In this document: positions 50,212 through 59,276 of the stretch, one piece after another | Layout of the letters: the number at the start of each line of letters is the position of its first letter | Position numbering within the stretch: the stretch's first letter is position 1 | Source: JAWKOK01 sp963848115 | GTDB lineage: Bacteria > Chloroflexota > Anaerolineae > Caldilineales > Caldilineaceae | Direction: 5' to 3' | Length of the DNA: 64,000 nt | Assembly (NCBI GenBank): GCA_963848115.1 | Contig: CAWKCP010000035.1 | Location: forward strand, 62,001-126,000 | The notes under the pieces: generated by a model | The model's database searches: none | Seen by the model: the letters and a program-made list of their open reading frames with translations, nothing else | What the model was told of the DNA's origin: nothing | Program-made: the position numbers and the translations under genes

Positions 50212-51819
50212 ATGCCCGGCATGATCACTGCGCCCCAACCCATCGCCGTCGAAGAAGGGGCGAAAGTTCTGATGGGCGGCGGCAATGCCTTTGACGCCGC
50301 GGTCACCGCTGCCTTCGTGCAAATGATCGTGGATCCGCAGATGTGCGGCATCGGCGGCTACGCGCTGCTGACTGCGCATGTGGCTGGTACACACGCCCCG
50401 GTGGCCATGGATGCGCCGGCGTTGGCCGGGGCCAGGACATCACCTGAAATGTGGGTGGATAAGGTCATTGGCCCCAACCCGGATGGATGGGGTTTCTTCC
50501 TGGAAAACAAGGTCAACGACGTTGGATACACTTCGATCTGTACGCCGGGTACGGTCAAAGCGCTGGCGGCCATCCTCTCGCGCTGGGGGACCATCTCGTG
50601 GGCGGAGGCCATTGCGCCTGCCGCACGCATAGCTGATGAAGGATTTATGGTTCGGCAACAACTGGCCAAACGGTGGGAAGAGAGGCGGGCATATCCTGAG
50701 GCGGCTTCTTTTCTCGACTATATTGAGGCGAACCAGGAAGCCAGTCGCATCTACCTTGACGAAAACGGGTCGCCCTATGGCATGGGCGATCATCTGCGCA
50801 ACCCTGACTACGCCCGCACGCTGCGGCATCTGGGCGAACAGGGCGCTGAGGATTTCTACACCGGTGAACTAGCCCGCTTGATGGTCAATGACCTGGCCGC
50901 AAACGGCTCCTTTGTCACCGCCGAGGATCTAGCCGACTACGCAGTGCGCGATGCGCCTGCGGTCACCGGAACTTACCGCGGCTACGGTATCACCTCCAGC
51001 ATGGCGCCCCATGGCGGGCCGACGCTGATCGCCATCCTCAACATTCTGGAAGGCTATGATTTGGCGGCGATAGGCCATAACTCGCCTGACTACATCTATA
51101 CAGTCGCCATGGCCATGAAGGCCGCTTTCGTGGACCGCAACGCGTTGATCGCTGACCCCGAGTTCAATGATGTACCCGTAGATTGGATGATTTCCAAGGA
51201 ACGCGCCACCTACTGGCGGAAACGAATCGATGCCGGCGAACCCATCGAACCGGACCCGACACCGGCCGAGTCACCCCACACCACCCACGTTACGGTGGTC
51301 GACGATGCCGGCAATTGCGTCTCGCTAACCCATTCGCTGGGAAACTCGTCGGGCGTGATCACACCGGGGCTGGGCTTCATGTACAATAACTCGATGATCA
51401 ATTTCTACCCGCTGCCCGGCCATCCCAACTCCATCGAACCGCGCAAGAGCCGCAGCACCGGCATGGCCCCGACCATCGTCTATCAAAACGACACCCCCCG
51501 GCTTGTGCTCGGCTCGCCGGGGGCCAGCCGTATCATCACATCCAACGTTCAGGTGATCGTCAATGTGCTCGACTTCGGCATGGGCGTCGCCGACGCCGTC
51601 AACGCCCCACGATTCGACTGTCAGGTCAACGATATTCGCTGTCATCTACGCATTCCCGAATATATCTGCGCGGAGGTGCGTAATCGCCATCCCATTCGGC
51701 GTATCCCCCAGAGCCACGGCGGCTTTGCCCTGGTTCATGCCATCGAGATCGACCCGGAAACCGGTCGCCTCAGCGGCGCAGCAGATCCCGGGGCCGATGG
51801 CATGGCATTGGGCGTTTGA
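50212..51819 (+). CDS. Gamma-glutamyltransferase-like Ntn hydrolase
   Basis: 535 residues with the gamma-glutamyltranspeptidase fold. EEGAKVLMGGGNAFDAAVTA is the conserved N-terminal motif. HTTHVTVVDDAGNCVSLTHS holds the threonine that becomes the nucleophile after self-cleavage, and GSPGASRI the oxyanion region. No signal peptide is seen, unlike secreted GGTs, so it may be cytoplasmic (e.g. acting on glutathione-like or acyl amides). ATG 50212 follows CGGAG by about seven bases; the ATG at 50155 adds an unconserved piece. Confidence 0.85.
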   Translation: MPGMITAPQPIAVEEGAKVLMGGGNAFDAAVTAAFVQMIVDPQMCGIGGYALLTAHVAGTHAPVAMDAPALAGARTSPEMWVDKVIGPNPDGWGFFLENKVNDVGYTSICTPGTVKALAAILSRWGTISWAEAIAPAARIADEGFMVRQQLAKRWEERRAYPEAASFLDYIEANQEASRIYLDENGSPYGMGDHLRNPDYARTLRHLGEQGAEDFYTGELARLMVNDLAANGSFVTAEDLADYAVRDAPAVTGTYRGYGITSSMAPHGGPTLIAILNILEGYDLAAIGHNSPDYIYTVAMAMKAAFVDRNALIADPEFNDVPVDWMISKERATYWRKRIDAGEPIEPDPTPAESPHTTHVTVVDDAGNCVSLTHSLGNSSGVITPGLGFMYNNSMINFYPLPGHPNSIEPRKSRSTGMAPTIVYQNDTPRLVLGSPGASRIITSNVQVIVNVLDFGMGVADAVNAPRFDCQVNDIRCHLRIPEYICAEVRNRHPIRRIPQSHGGFALVHAIEIDPETGRLSGAADPGADGMALGV

Positions 51820-52046
51820 ATGGGGCCGCCTTCAAAACAGGATGTCAACGGTCGGGGCATGAGTACGGGCGGCAATCAGGGTCGATCTTTCCGATCGATC
51901 GCTCCACCCGTTCTCGTGCCCGTCGGATCGTATTACCGGGGGCCATCCAGGGCATGGGAGCGGCGGCGGACAAACCATGTGAACACGGAGGCAGCGACCA
52001 TCCCCCTCCCATGCACATACGCGTTTTTTTCGATCTGTTCGGACCC

Positions 52047-53030
52047 TCAATCCATCGGATAGACCATTCCCCACTGTGCACGCAGATCGTCCATGGTCTC
52101 CATCAGAGAAAGCGTCTCATCCAGGGGCATGACGTCGCTCTCCAGTTTTCCCGCCTTCAGGCAGCGATGGACCTCGTCAGCCTCGTAGTTGTATCCATTG
52201 CCCTCGAACGGAATAACAATCTCCTTGGGATCTTTGCCCGACCGCTGCAATGTTAGGGTCGTCGGAATCCAGAAGGGCGGATGAATGCGGATCAGTCCGT
52301 CGGTCCCCATGATGACGGCGTCGTGGGGCGACGACGTGCGCACGGCCGAATGCAGCACGGCCAATTGACCGCCTTCGTAGCCCAGGATCATGGCCGACTG
52401 TTCATCGACGCCGGTCTCGCCCAACTCGGCCATTGATGCGACACGCTCCGGCTTGCCCAGCAGCATAGAGGCCAGCGACAGCGGGTAGATGCCCACATCG
52501 AGCAGCGCGCCGCCACCCAAGGCTGGGTTGAAGGTCCGGCGATCCGCATTGAAGGCCGCACGGTAGCCGAAGTCGCCGCTGATCATCCGCAGGTCGCCGA
52601 TCACGCCTTCTGCCACCAAACGCCGCACTTCCACCATCAGTGGAATGTAGCGAGTCCACATGGCCTCCATCAAGAAGACGCCGCGTTCGCGGGCGAAGTT
52701 GATGGCCTCTCGGGCTTCCCTTGCATTGATGGTGAAGGGCTTTTCGCAGAGCACAGCCTTACCTTCGCTCAGGCAGGTCAACATGTTCTCTTTGTGCAGC
52801 GAATGGGGCGTGGCGATATAGATGGCGTCTACATCCGGATCGGCGGCCAGTGCTTCGTAGCTGTCATGTCGTACGGGGATGTCGAACTCATCGCCGAACT
52901 GGTTGGCGCCCTCAATGCTGCGCGAGCCGACAGCGACGGCTTCAGCATCATCCAGTGCGGTCAAACCGGTGGCGAACTTGTGGGCGATGGTACCGGTGGC
53001 CAGAATACCCCAGCGAAGTTTCTCAGTCAT
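52047..53030 (-). CDS. Gfo/Idh/MocA-family oxidoreductase
   Basis: 327 residues. An N-terminal NAD(P)-binding fold starts RWGILATGTIAHKFATGL. AIYIATPHSLHKENMLTCLS and AVLCEKPFTINAREA carry the family's Lys in EKP, and GGGALLDVGIYPLSLASMLL the catalytic region. It likely oxidises a sugar or dehydro-sugar. It follows the SDR and alcohol dehydrogenase on the same strand with about 200-base and 160-base gaps, forming a probable sugar-acid catabolic set. Confidence 0.87.
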   Translation of the reverse strand: MTEKLRWGILATGTIAHKFATGLTALDDAEAVAVGSRSIEGANQFGDEFDIPVRHDSYEALAADPDVDAIYIATPHSLHKENMLTCLSEGKAVLCEKPFTINAREAREAINFARERGVFLMEAMWTRYIPLMVEVRRLVAEGVIGDLRMISGDFGYRAAFNADRRTFNPALGGGALLDVGIYPLSLASMLLGKPERVASMAELGETGVDEQSAMILGYEGGQLAVLHSAVRTSSPHDAVIMGTDGLIRIHPPFWIPTTLTLQRSGKDPKEIVIPFEGNGYNYEADEVHRCLKAGKLESDVMPLDETLSLMETMDDLRAQWGMVYPMD

Positions 53031-53227
53031 AGTTTCCTCTTGGTATGGATGACATGTTGGTGATCGATAAGTAGCGGGTTTATGGGCATGTTTCCGGTGA
53101 AATTTGCCATAGATTCACACAGATGAAAAAGGATGAGACACAGACGATCATCAGAATAGTCTGGACATCATTAAATCATCTGTGAAAATCTGTGACGAAA
53201 AGACCTTCCCCCTGGACTTGTCAGTGG

Positions 53228-53998
53228 CTATCGCCCCATCCAACCGCCGTCTACGACGAGGATCTCGCCGCTGACGTAGTCCGAGGCGGGCGAGGCCAGG
53301 AAGACGACCGGCCCCTTGAAATCGGCTGGATCACCCCAGCGGCCGGCCGGAATGCGCTCGAGGATCGACTTACTCCGTTCCGGGTTGTCCTGCAGTGCCT
53401 GGGTGTTGTCGGTGCGGACGTAGCCGGGGGCTATGGCGTTGACCTGCACGCCCGAACCGGCCCACTCATTGGCCAGCGCCTTGGTCAACTGGCCGACGCC
53501 GCCCTTGCTGGCCGCATAGCCGGGCACGGTGATGCCACCCTGGAAGGTCAGCAGCGAAGCGGTAAAGATGACCTTGCCCGCGCCGCGCACCACCATCTCC
53601 TTACCGAACTCGCGGCTGAGGATGAATTGCGCGCTCAGATTGACATCGATGACCTGGTCCCAGTACTCATCGGAATGCTCGGTCGCGGGGTTGCGTTTGA
53701 TGGTCCCCGCGTTGTTGACCAGAATATCCACAACCGGGAAGTCGGCCTTGACTTCGGTGATGAAGGCATAGAGCGCGTCGCGGTCGGCAAAGTCGCAGGC
53801 ATAGCCCTTGAACGAACGCCCTAGCGCTTTCACGGCCTGCTCGACCTTGCTGCCCGACGATTCCAGCGTAGCGCTGACGCCGACGATATCCGCTCCGGCC
53901 TCCGCCAGCCCGACGGCCATGGCCTTGCCGATGCCCCGCTTGCAACCGGTCACCAATGCCGTCTTGCCGGTCAGATCAAATTGTTGCAGTACAGACAT
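53228..53998 (-). CDS. kduD: KduD-like SDR (2-dehydro-3-deoxy-D-gluconate 5-dehydrogenase)
   Basis: 256 residues. FDLTGKTALVTGCKRGIGKA gives the NAD-binding TGxxxGIG, VDILVNNAGTIKRNPA the NNAG and a KduD-like loop, and PGYAASKGGVGQLTKALANE the YxxxK pair. The end VSGEILVVDGGWMGR is characteristic. KduD works in pectin- and uronate-derived sugar-acid breakdown. The functional name is a family-based inference; another deoxy-sugar is possible. Confidence 0.82.
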   Translation of the reverse strand: MSVLQQFDLTGKTALVTGCKRGIGKAMAVGLAEAGADIVGVSATLESSGSKVEQAVKALGRSFKGYACDFADRDALYAFITEVKADFPVVDILVNNAGTIKRNPATEHSDEYWDQVIDVNLSAQFILSREFGKEMVVRGAGKVIFTASLLTFQGGITVPGYAASKGGVGQLTKALANEWAGSGVQVNAIAPGYVRTDNTQALQDNPERSKSILERIPAGRWGDPADFKGPVVFLASPASDYVSGEILVVDGGWMGR

Positions 53999-54068
53999 GG
54001 ATCATTCCTCCCTAAAAAGAAGGTCATGGAGAGAGATGTAGTAGACAAAATGAATGACATCGATGGCG

Positions 54069-54143
54069 GATTTTGCGGATAAGGCTGATTCCGGCGGATT
54101 TTTCCAAAAAATATCCGCGGCGATCCGTTTGATCCGCAAAATC
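54069..54143. repeat. 12-bp inverted repeat in the kduD/ADH spacer
   Basis: GATTTTGCGGAT pairs exactly with ATCCGCAAAATC across a 51-base spacer that itself contains CGGCGGAT/ATCCGCGG words. It resembles degenerate intergenic repeats and could be a hairpin between cotranscribed genes. Confidence 0.55.
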
Positions 54144-54159
54144 AGCGTTCTATCCTCAG

Positions 54160-55173
54160 CTACGCCTTCAGTAGGATCTTCATCACAGCCCCGCCGCTTT
54201 CCATCTGCTGGAAGCCGGCTTTGAGCTCGGTCAGCGGGTGGACGTCGGTGATGATCTTGTCCAGCGGGATGGCTCCGGCTGCGGCCAGTTGGATGGCCTG
54301 GGCGAAGTCTTCGCTCTCGTAGACGCGTGCGCCCAGCAGTTGCAGCTCTCGCCAGAAGAAGCGGAAGAGGTCGACTTCGGGCGCCTGGCCGAAGATGCCG
54401 ACGATGACGATGCGGCCGCGTGTGCGCGGCAGTTCGGTCATGACCGCGGCGCCAGCCTTCGAGCCTGTCACCTCGAAGACGATATCTGCACCCGCGCCGC
54501 CGGTCTGCTCGTCTACATAGGCGGCCAGATCGCCCTCCATCGGGTTGAATGCGTCCAGACCAAGCCCCCTGGCCAGTTCCAGCCGGAAGGGGTTGATCTC
54601 CGAGAGCAATACATTTGCACCGGCATTCTTGGCCACCAGTGCCACCAACGTCCCGATAGGACCGCCACCCAGGACAACGGCATACTCGCCGGCCTGGACA
54701 TTGCCCATGCGCACATCGTGACAGGCCACAGCCAACGGCTCGATCATGGCCCCGTGCTGGAGCGAGAGGTTGCCGGGCAGGTGATGCAATGTGTGCGCTG
54801 GCACGGTCCAGAAGCTCTGGAAGGCGCCCGGCGTGTCGATGCCCAGGAACTTGAGGTTTTGGCAGATGTGGCTGTGCCCTGCACGGCAGGCCGGGCAGTC
54901 ACCACAGGGGTCCAGGGGCATGACGGCCACCGGGTCGCCGACGGCAAAGCCGTCTACGCCCTCGCCGATAGCTGCCACGGTGCCCGACACCTCGTGTCCC
55001 ATAATTTGGGGAAAGGTGACACGCTGGTCCATGACGCCGTGGTAGATGTGTAGATCGGTGCCGCAGATACCGCAGTGGGACACCTTGAGCTGCACTTCGC
55101 CGGGGCCGGGTGCAACGGGCGTACACTCGCCGACGCGGATTACTTGATCGCCTTCGTAGAATACGGCTTGCAT
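54160..55173 (-). CDS. Zinc-dependent alcohol/polyol dehydrogenase
   Basis: 337 residues of the medium-chain family (sorbitol/threonine type). HCGICGTDLHIYHG and PQIMGHEVSG hold catalytic zinc ligands, and CGDCPACRAGHSHIC the four structural cysteines. YAVVLGGGPIGTLVALVAKN is the NAD-binding fold. It likely oxidises a polyol or sugar acid feeding the KduD and Gfo steps. GGAGGAG lies four and seven bases before two adjacent ATGs (55176, 55173). It is the first gene of the likely three-gene set. Confidence 0.88.
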   Translation of the reverse strand: MQAVFYEGDQVIRVGECTPVAPGPGEVQLKVSHCGICGTDLHIYHGVMDQRVTFPQIMGHEVSGTVAAIGEGVDGFAVGDPVAVMPLDPCGDCPACRAGHSHICQNLKFLGIDTPGAFQSFWTVPAHTLHHLPGNLSLQHGAMIEPLAVACHDVRMGNVQAGEYAVVLGGGPIGTLVALVAKNAGANVLLSEINPFRLELARGLGLDAFNPMEGDLAAYVDEQTGGAGADIVFEVTGSKAGAAVMTELPRTRGRIVIVGIFGQAPEVDLFRFFWRELQLLGARVYESEDFAQAIQLAAAGAIPLDKIITDVHPLTELKAGFQQMESGGAVMKILLKA

Positions 55174-55236
55174 CATTTCTCCTCCAGAGTATCTTTGAAT
55201 TGTAGTCATCATTCAGCCACATCGATCCCCGCTTCG

Positions 55237-55326
55237 TCAATCTCGACCATCAGCTCTTTTGATCAATTCGGCTGGCCTTTCTGCGATCATGATCACCGGG
55301 GCGTCGATGTTGCCGGTCGTGATTGT
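55237..55326 (-). pseudogene. C-terminal fragment of a GMC oxidoreductase
   Basis: Reads TGNIDAPVIMIAERPAELIK, closely matching the C-terminal FAD-proximal segment of choline-dehydrogenase-like GMC enzymes (GNxNAPTIMIAEKAADxI). A stop precedes it in frame and TGA ends it, so only about 29 residues remain. Confidence 0.6.
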
Positions 55327-55337
55327 TTACATGACTG

Positions 55338-55430
55338 ATGGCGAACTACATCGTTCAGTGGCGCAGGGTCGGCCGGCTACGTGCTCGCTGGTCGGTTGAG
55401 CGAAGCCCCTGAGGTGAACTTCGTCGCATC
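55338..55430 (+). pseudogene. N-terminal fragment of a GMC oxidoreductase
   Basis: MANYIV, then after one out-of-phase base GAGSAGYVLAGRLSEAPEV: the FAD-binding start of GMC oxidoreductases. Beyond this the similarity stops. It points away from the C-terminal piece next to it, so the two came from a rearranged or deleted gene. Confidence 0.6.
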
Positions 55431-55688
55431 GTTTGGCTTTCCCGGTCTATGTGCCCAACGCGGAAACCGGCGTGAGTCCGGACGAAAAGCAGGCGATAGT
55501 GCATTACGCCGCGGCTTCTTGCCATGTGCTCTCCAGTAGTTTACGCTTTTTGAGCAAAACTGTCATTCTAGGTATCTCAAACCTGTCTAGTGAATCCCGG
55601 TGGCAATCCCAATACGGCTTCTACCAGTGGTAGAGGCGCTGGATTTCTGTCGTCGTATTCATGCCTACATGAACGAGAAGGAGAACGC

Positions 55689-56384
55689 ATGCGAGCATTC
55701 ATCACTGGCGCAAATCGAGGAATTGGACTGGAGTTTGTTCGCCAGTTGGCGGCCCGGGGCGACCAGGTCTTTGCAGCCTGCCGGCAGCCCGACAAAGCCG
55801 AGGCGTTGAACGAGTTGGAGGCGCAACATGACGATCTCATCTCGATCATTGCGCTGGAGGTCACCGAACCGGATTCAATTGCTGCAAGCTATGCCGCAGT
55901 CAGTGCGCAAACAGATGCGCTCGATCTGTTGATCAACAACGCGGCCATCGCAACGGCCGACGGAGGATTGGGCAACTTTGACATGGAGGTCATGAAAACG
56001 ATCCTCATGGTCAATGCCGTCGCGCCGATGCTGGTGATCGAGCAGTTTCTTCCATTGCTCAAAGCCGGTGTCGAGCCGAAAATTGTCAACATCTCCTCCG
56101 GCGCGGGTTCGATCGGTGGTCGAAATTGGATCCGCCCCTACAGCTATGGCGCCAGCAAGGCAGCGCTCAATTTCTACACACGCAACCTATCCTTTGATAT
56201 CAAAGATGCGGGCGTGATAGCGATTGCGCTGACTCCCGGCTGGGTACGAACGGACATGGGCGGGCCGAATGCAGATATTGCGGTCGAAGAATCGGTCAGC
56301 AAGGGGCTGGAGGTGATCGACGGCCTGACCCTGGATGATTCGGGCGAGTTCTTTGATTATTCGGGAGAAAGCATTCCCTGGTGA
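55689..56384 (+). CDS. Short-chain dehydrogenase/reductase
   Basis: 231 residues. RAFITGANRGIGLEFVRQLA has the TGxxxGIG motif, LLINNAAIATADGG the NNA motif, and YSYGASKAALNFYTRNLS the catalytic YxxxK. LTPGWVRTDMGGP follows. It resembles the sniffer/C-factor group of carbonyl reductases; the substrate is unknown. AAGGAG lies five bases before ATG 55689. A repeat-rich spacer follows it. Confidence 0.87.
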   Translation: MRAFITGANRGIGLEFVRQLAARGDQVFAACRQPDKAEALNELEAQHDDLISIIALEVTEPDSIAASYAAVSAQTDALDLLINNAAIATADGGLGNFDMEVMKTILMVNAVAPMLVIEQFLPLLKAGVEPKIVNISSGAGSIGGRNWIRPYSYGASKAALNFYTRNLSFDIKDAGVIAIALTPGWVRTDMGGPNADIAVEESVSKGLEVIDGLTLDDSGEFFDYSGESIPW

Positions 56385-57035
56385 TGGCAGCGCCGGTTCT
56401 CCGGAATGTCGCCTGCGTGGAGTCTCACTTTGCTTTACCTTCTATAGATGTTCAGATAATGATCCGTGGTTATTGAGCGAGAACGAGAACGAGCACGAAT
56501 CTTTTTCTGAACATCGATAGATCGAGGTCTTGATTGTTGTCCATTTCGCTTGGCTGGTTAGGCTTTTCCAAAATAGAGACTATACGGGAGTTGGCAAAGC
56601 CTCAAGCCATTCCAGGCAAAGATTTCCTTGCAACGGTTATTTGTCTCTCTGGAATGGCCTTAGGTTAGGCGGAATGCCGTTCCGCCCTACGGAAACCGGC
56701 AGCATGCCGCGAAGGACGGATGGGTATTCCGTCTGGCAAAGCAACGCATTGCACCACCGGACCGCCGCAGAACTGGGCGACTCTTTTTGCTGCCGCGACA
56801 AATAGTGAATGGCACTGCATCAGGCATTGATCGAAGCGTCGTTGTCGCCCTTTGAGAAGATGTGGGTGGAAAAACGGACGGCTGGATGAGACAAGCGCCA
56901 GTCACCTGGGTCTCGACACGCACAAATGACTTGGGTGTGTTCAAACTCAGTTGAGAGAACGCGCAGGCTGAGCTTGTCGAAGCCGGGTCGACCCGCCTAG
57001 GCCTTCGATGAACTCAGTTTGCGGCCAGCCAAGTG
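56385..57035. other. 651-bp spacer with repeats, no gene seen
   Basis: Holds copy B of the 100-bp repeat, a GGCGGAATGCCGTTCCGCC hairpin right after it (56668-56686), and near 56965-57010 the words CTGAGCTTGTCGAAG and CCTTCGATGAACTCAG, typical of widespread intergenic repeats. No protein-like frame was recognised. Confidence 0.6.
56561..56660 (-). repeat. 100-bp dispersed repeat, copy B
   Basis: Reverse complement matches 11001-11100 at 95 of 100 positions with no gaps. Differences fall mostly in one half. Same two internal inverted repeats as copy A. Confidence 0.85.
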
Positions 57036-59276
57036 TTACAGCAACGCCCGCAGTTGGCCGGCTAGCCCATCTGTAGCGTGGACCAATTCCGCCTCCCGGT
57101 AGAGGTGCTCAAATCGCGACAGATCACACGCTGCCAGTACGGTCTGCCAGGCCAATGCCGGCGGCAGCAACGAATGAAAGCGCCCCAGGTTCAGAAAAGG
57201 AATGGCCTCTGGGGCCAGCACGCGCAGGTGACGGAACGCCAGCGCTTCGTCCCAGGGCGGCAGCCGGCGCATGCGGCCATGCACGTAAAGCACATGCGCG
57301 TTGATCACCTCCACATGTGCGGCAGAATAGGCGTGCTCTCCTTGCAACATCGCCGCCATCCAGCGACCATAGAGATCACCCCAGAAGTGGCAGACCCACG
57401 TGCCCTGGAGATCCTGGATCACAGGCAGCATGGGCCAGGCGACGCCAAAATGGCCGGCAACCGCTTGGCCCATGGGCAACGACACGGTCATGGGCGCGGC
57501 GCCCGGCTTGAACGTTTCGTCGGGCACGCCCTTACCGCCCATGCGCAGACCGATGCGATAGCGATCTCGCCAGGCCACTGCCCACGTTCGACCTCCCAGC
57601 TGCAACGTTGGTCCGCGCACCTGAGATCGCTCCATACGCGCCAAACTGCGTCCGCTGTAGTCATCCACGATGAGTACTGACAATGGGTCCGAACCGATGT
57701 TGCTGTAGATCTCGTGGGCGTCCAGGAGTAAATCTAACTCAGCGCCGGGTCGCCATTCGTTGGGCCGGCCTGGGCGCAGGAAGTCCTGCTGTACAAGTTC
57801 GTCCAGGATATTGTGAAGATTGTCGTCGCCTAGATCGACCGGCGAGAGACGACGCAGATCGGCCAGGCGCACGCTGCCCGTTGGGCTCTGCTTCAACAGG
57901 CTAAAGACCTGTTGGATCAGGACCGACGGCCGAAAGAGGTACTCCGGCTGAAAATCCGTCTCAGCATTCCGATCTGAACTGCCGATCACAGGTTCAATCT
58001 CTTCCGTGTTCGCCCCTGCTGTTTCCGTCCTTACTGTCGCTGTGGCCGTCGCTACTGACCCGCCGGCCAGCTCAACCAATGCCCGAAACTGAATCTCCTC
58101 CAGCGGATCGCGCGCCAGACAGAGCACACGGCTCACATTGCTGCGTCGATTGCCACGGCCGATACGTTGCATGAATGATCCCAGCGACGGAGGCGGACCG
58201 GCCAACACGACATCATCGATGCTGCCGATATCGATGCCCAATTCCAGCGTCGATGTGCAGACGCAAACAGCCGTACCCGCCTGGGCAAAGTCCTCCTCTA
58301 CCGTACGCCGCATGGCCGGATCCAGGTTGGAATAGTGAACGAAAACTGCGGCCTCGTAGCCGAGATTCCGGCGCAGATAGGCCGCAGTCTGTTCGACCTC
58401 GCGCCGGGTGTTGCAGAAGAGCAACGACTTGCGCACCGGCGGCACCCCCCATGCTCGCCAGAGTAACACCTTGGCCGCATCCTCCAGTTTTGGGGCCGGA
58501 AAGATAGCGACGTCGAGATCACGTCTGCCGGACACTTCGATGATGGCGGGTTCTCGCTCATCGGCCGCCAGGTAGCGCGACGCTACGCCCACCGGATCGG
58601 AGACCGTGGCCGACAGGGCCACCCGTTGCAACTGCGGGTGGCGATTCAGTAGTGGTTCGATCTGTAATGTCTGCCGGTAATAGTAGCTGCGAATGGTCTC
58701 GATGCGGTTGAGCAGACAACGCACCTGATCCCCGCGTGGGCCGCCATCAAAGAGGTGGATCTCATCAATTATCACAGCTTGAAGTTGGGCAAAAGAACGA
58801 GCAGTGCGCGTTAGGAGCGAATCGGTCGACTCTGGGGTGGTGATGAGCACGCTCGGCAATCGTGTAAGCGGGCCGGTATCGCCACTCTTCATAGCCAGCG
58901 ATATGGCAAGCGCCTCCATCGGCATCCGCAGCCGCTCGTACAGGTCACGGACCAATGCCCTCGTAGGCGAGAGGTAGAGGATGCGCAGGTCGGTCTCAAC
59001 ACTGTTTGAACCTTTCGAGGAATCTGTGGGGTAGCCCACTGGCGGGTCTTTGACAAACGACGCCGCCGACAGCAGATGTCGTTCCAGGAGTGGCGCAATA
59101 GCGGCTTCAGTCTTGCCGGCGGCAGTGGCGGCCATCACTAAGGAGTTCTCGCCGTTTAAGATGGGCGGGATGGCCAACAACTGAATGTCTGTGAAGTTCC
59201 CATGCTTTGCAAAAAAGACCGGCCACGTGTGCGGCAATCGGTTTTTCAGATCGCCCGGCGAGGAGTCTGCGTTCAT
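57036..59276 (-). CDS. Lhr/BrxHI-like superfamily 2 helicase
   Basis: 746 residues, last gene of the four-gene operon. All helicase motifs are present: AATAAGKT (49-56), SPTRALVRDL, TTPESTDSLL, DEIH (171-174), SAT (222-224), LLFCNTRREVEQ, TSTLELGIDIG and QRIGRGNRR (370-378). The C-terminal 350 residues include a probable winged-helix and unknown domains. Related helicases are Lhr and the BREX-associated BrxHI. DEIH instead of DEVH is a mild variant. ATG 59276 overlaps the ATPase stop by four bases (ATGA), so translation is coupled. A DNA-unwinding role in defence or repair is inferred. Confidence 0.87.
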   Translation of the reverse strand: MNADSSPGDLKNRLPHTWPVFFAKHGNFTDIQLLAIPPILNGENSLVMAATAAGKTEAAIAPLLERHLLSAASFVKDPPVGYPTDSSKGSNSVETDLRILYLSPTRALVRDLYERLRMPMEALAISLAMKSGDTGPLTRLPSVLITTPESTDSLLTRTARSFAQLQAVIIDEIHLFDGGPRGDQVRCLLNRIETIRSYYYRQTLQIEPLLNRHPQLQRVALSATVSDPVGVASRYLAADEREPAIIEVSGRRDLDVAIFPAPKLEDAAKVLLWRAWGVPPVRKSLLFCNTRREVEQTAAYLRRNLGYEAAVFVHYSNLDPAMRRTVEEDFAQAGTAVCVCTSTLELGIDIGSIDDVVLAGPPPSLGSFMQRIGRGNRRSNVSRVLCLARDPLEEIQFRALVELAGGSVATATATVRTETAGANTEEIEPVIGSSDRNAETDFQPEYLFRPSVLIQQVFSLLKQSPTGSVRLADLRRLSPVDLGDDNLHNILDELVQQDFLRPGRPNEWRPGAELDLLLDAHEIYSNIGSDPLSVLIVDDYSGRSLARMERSQVRGPTLQLGGRTWAVAWRDRYRIGLRMGGKGVPDETFKPGAAPMTVSLPMGQAVAGHFGVAWPMLPVIQDLQGTWVCHFWGDLYGRWMAAMLQGEHAYSAAHVEVINAHVLYVHGRMRRLPPWDEALAFRHLRVLAPEAIPFLNLGRFHSLLPPALAWQTVLAACDLSRFEHLYREAELVHATDGLAGQLRALL

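Noticed and set aside
55433..55633. Frame reading FPVYVPNAETGVSPDEKQ after the GMC fragment
   Set aside because: Looks somewhat protein-like but has no family match I recognise and lacks a ribosome site; may be another relic.
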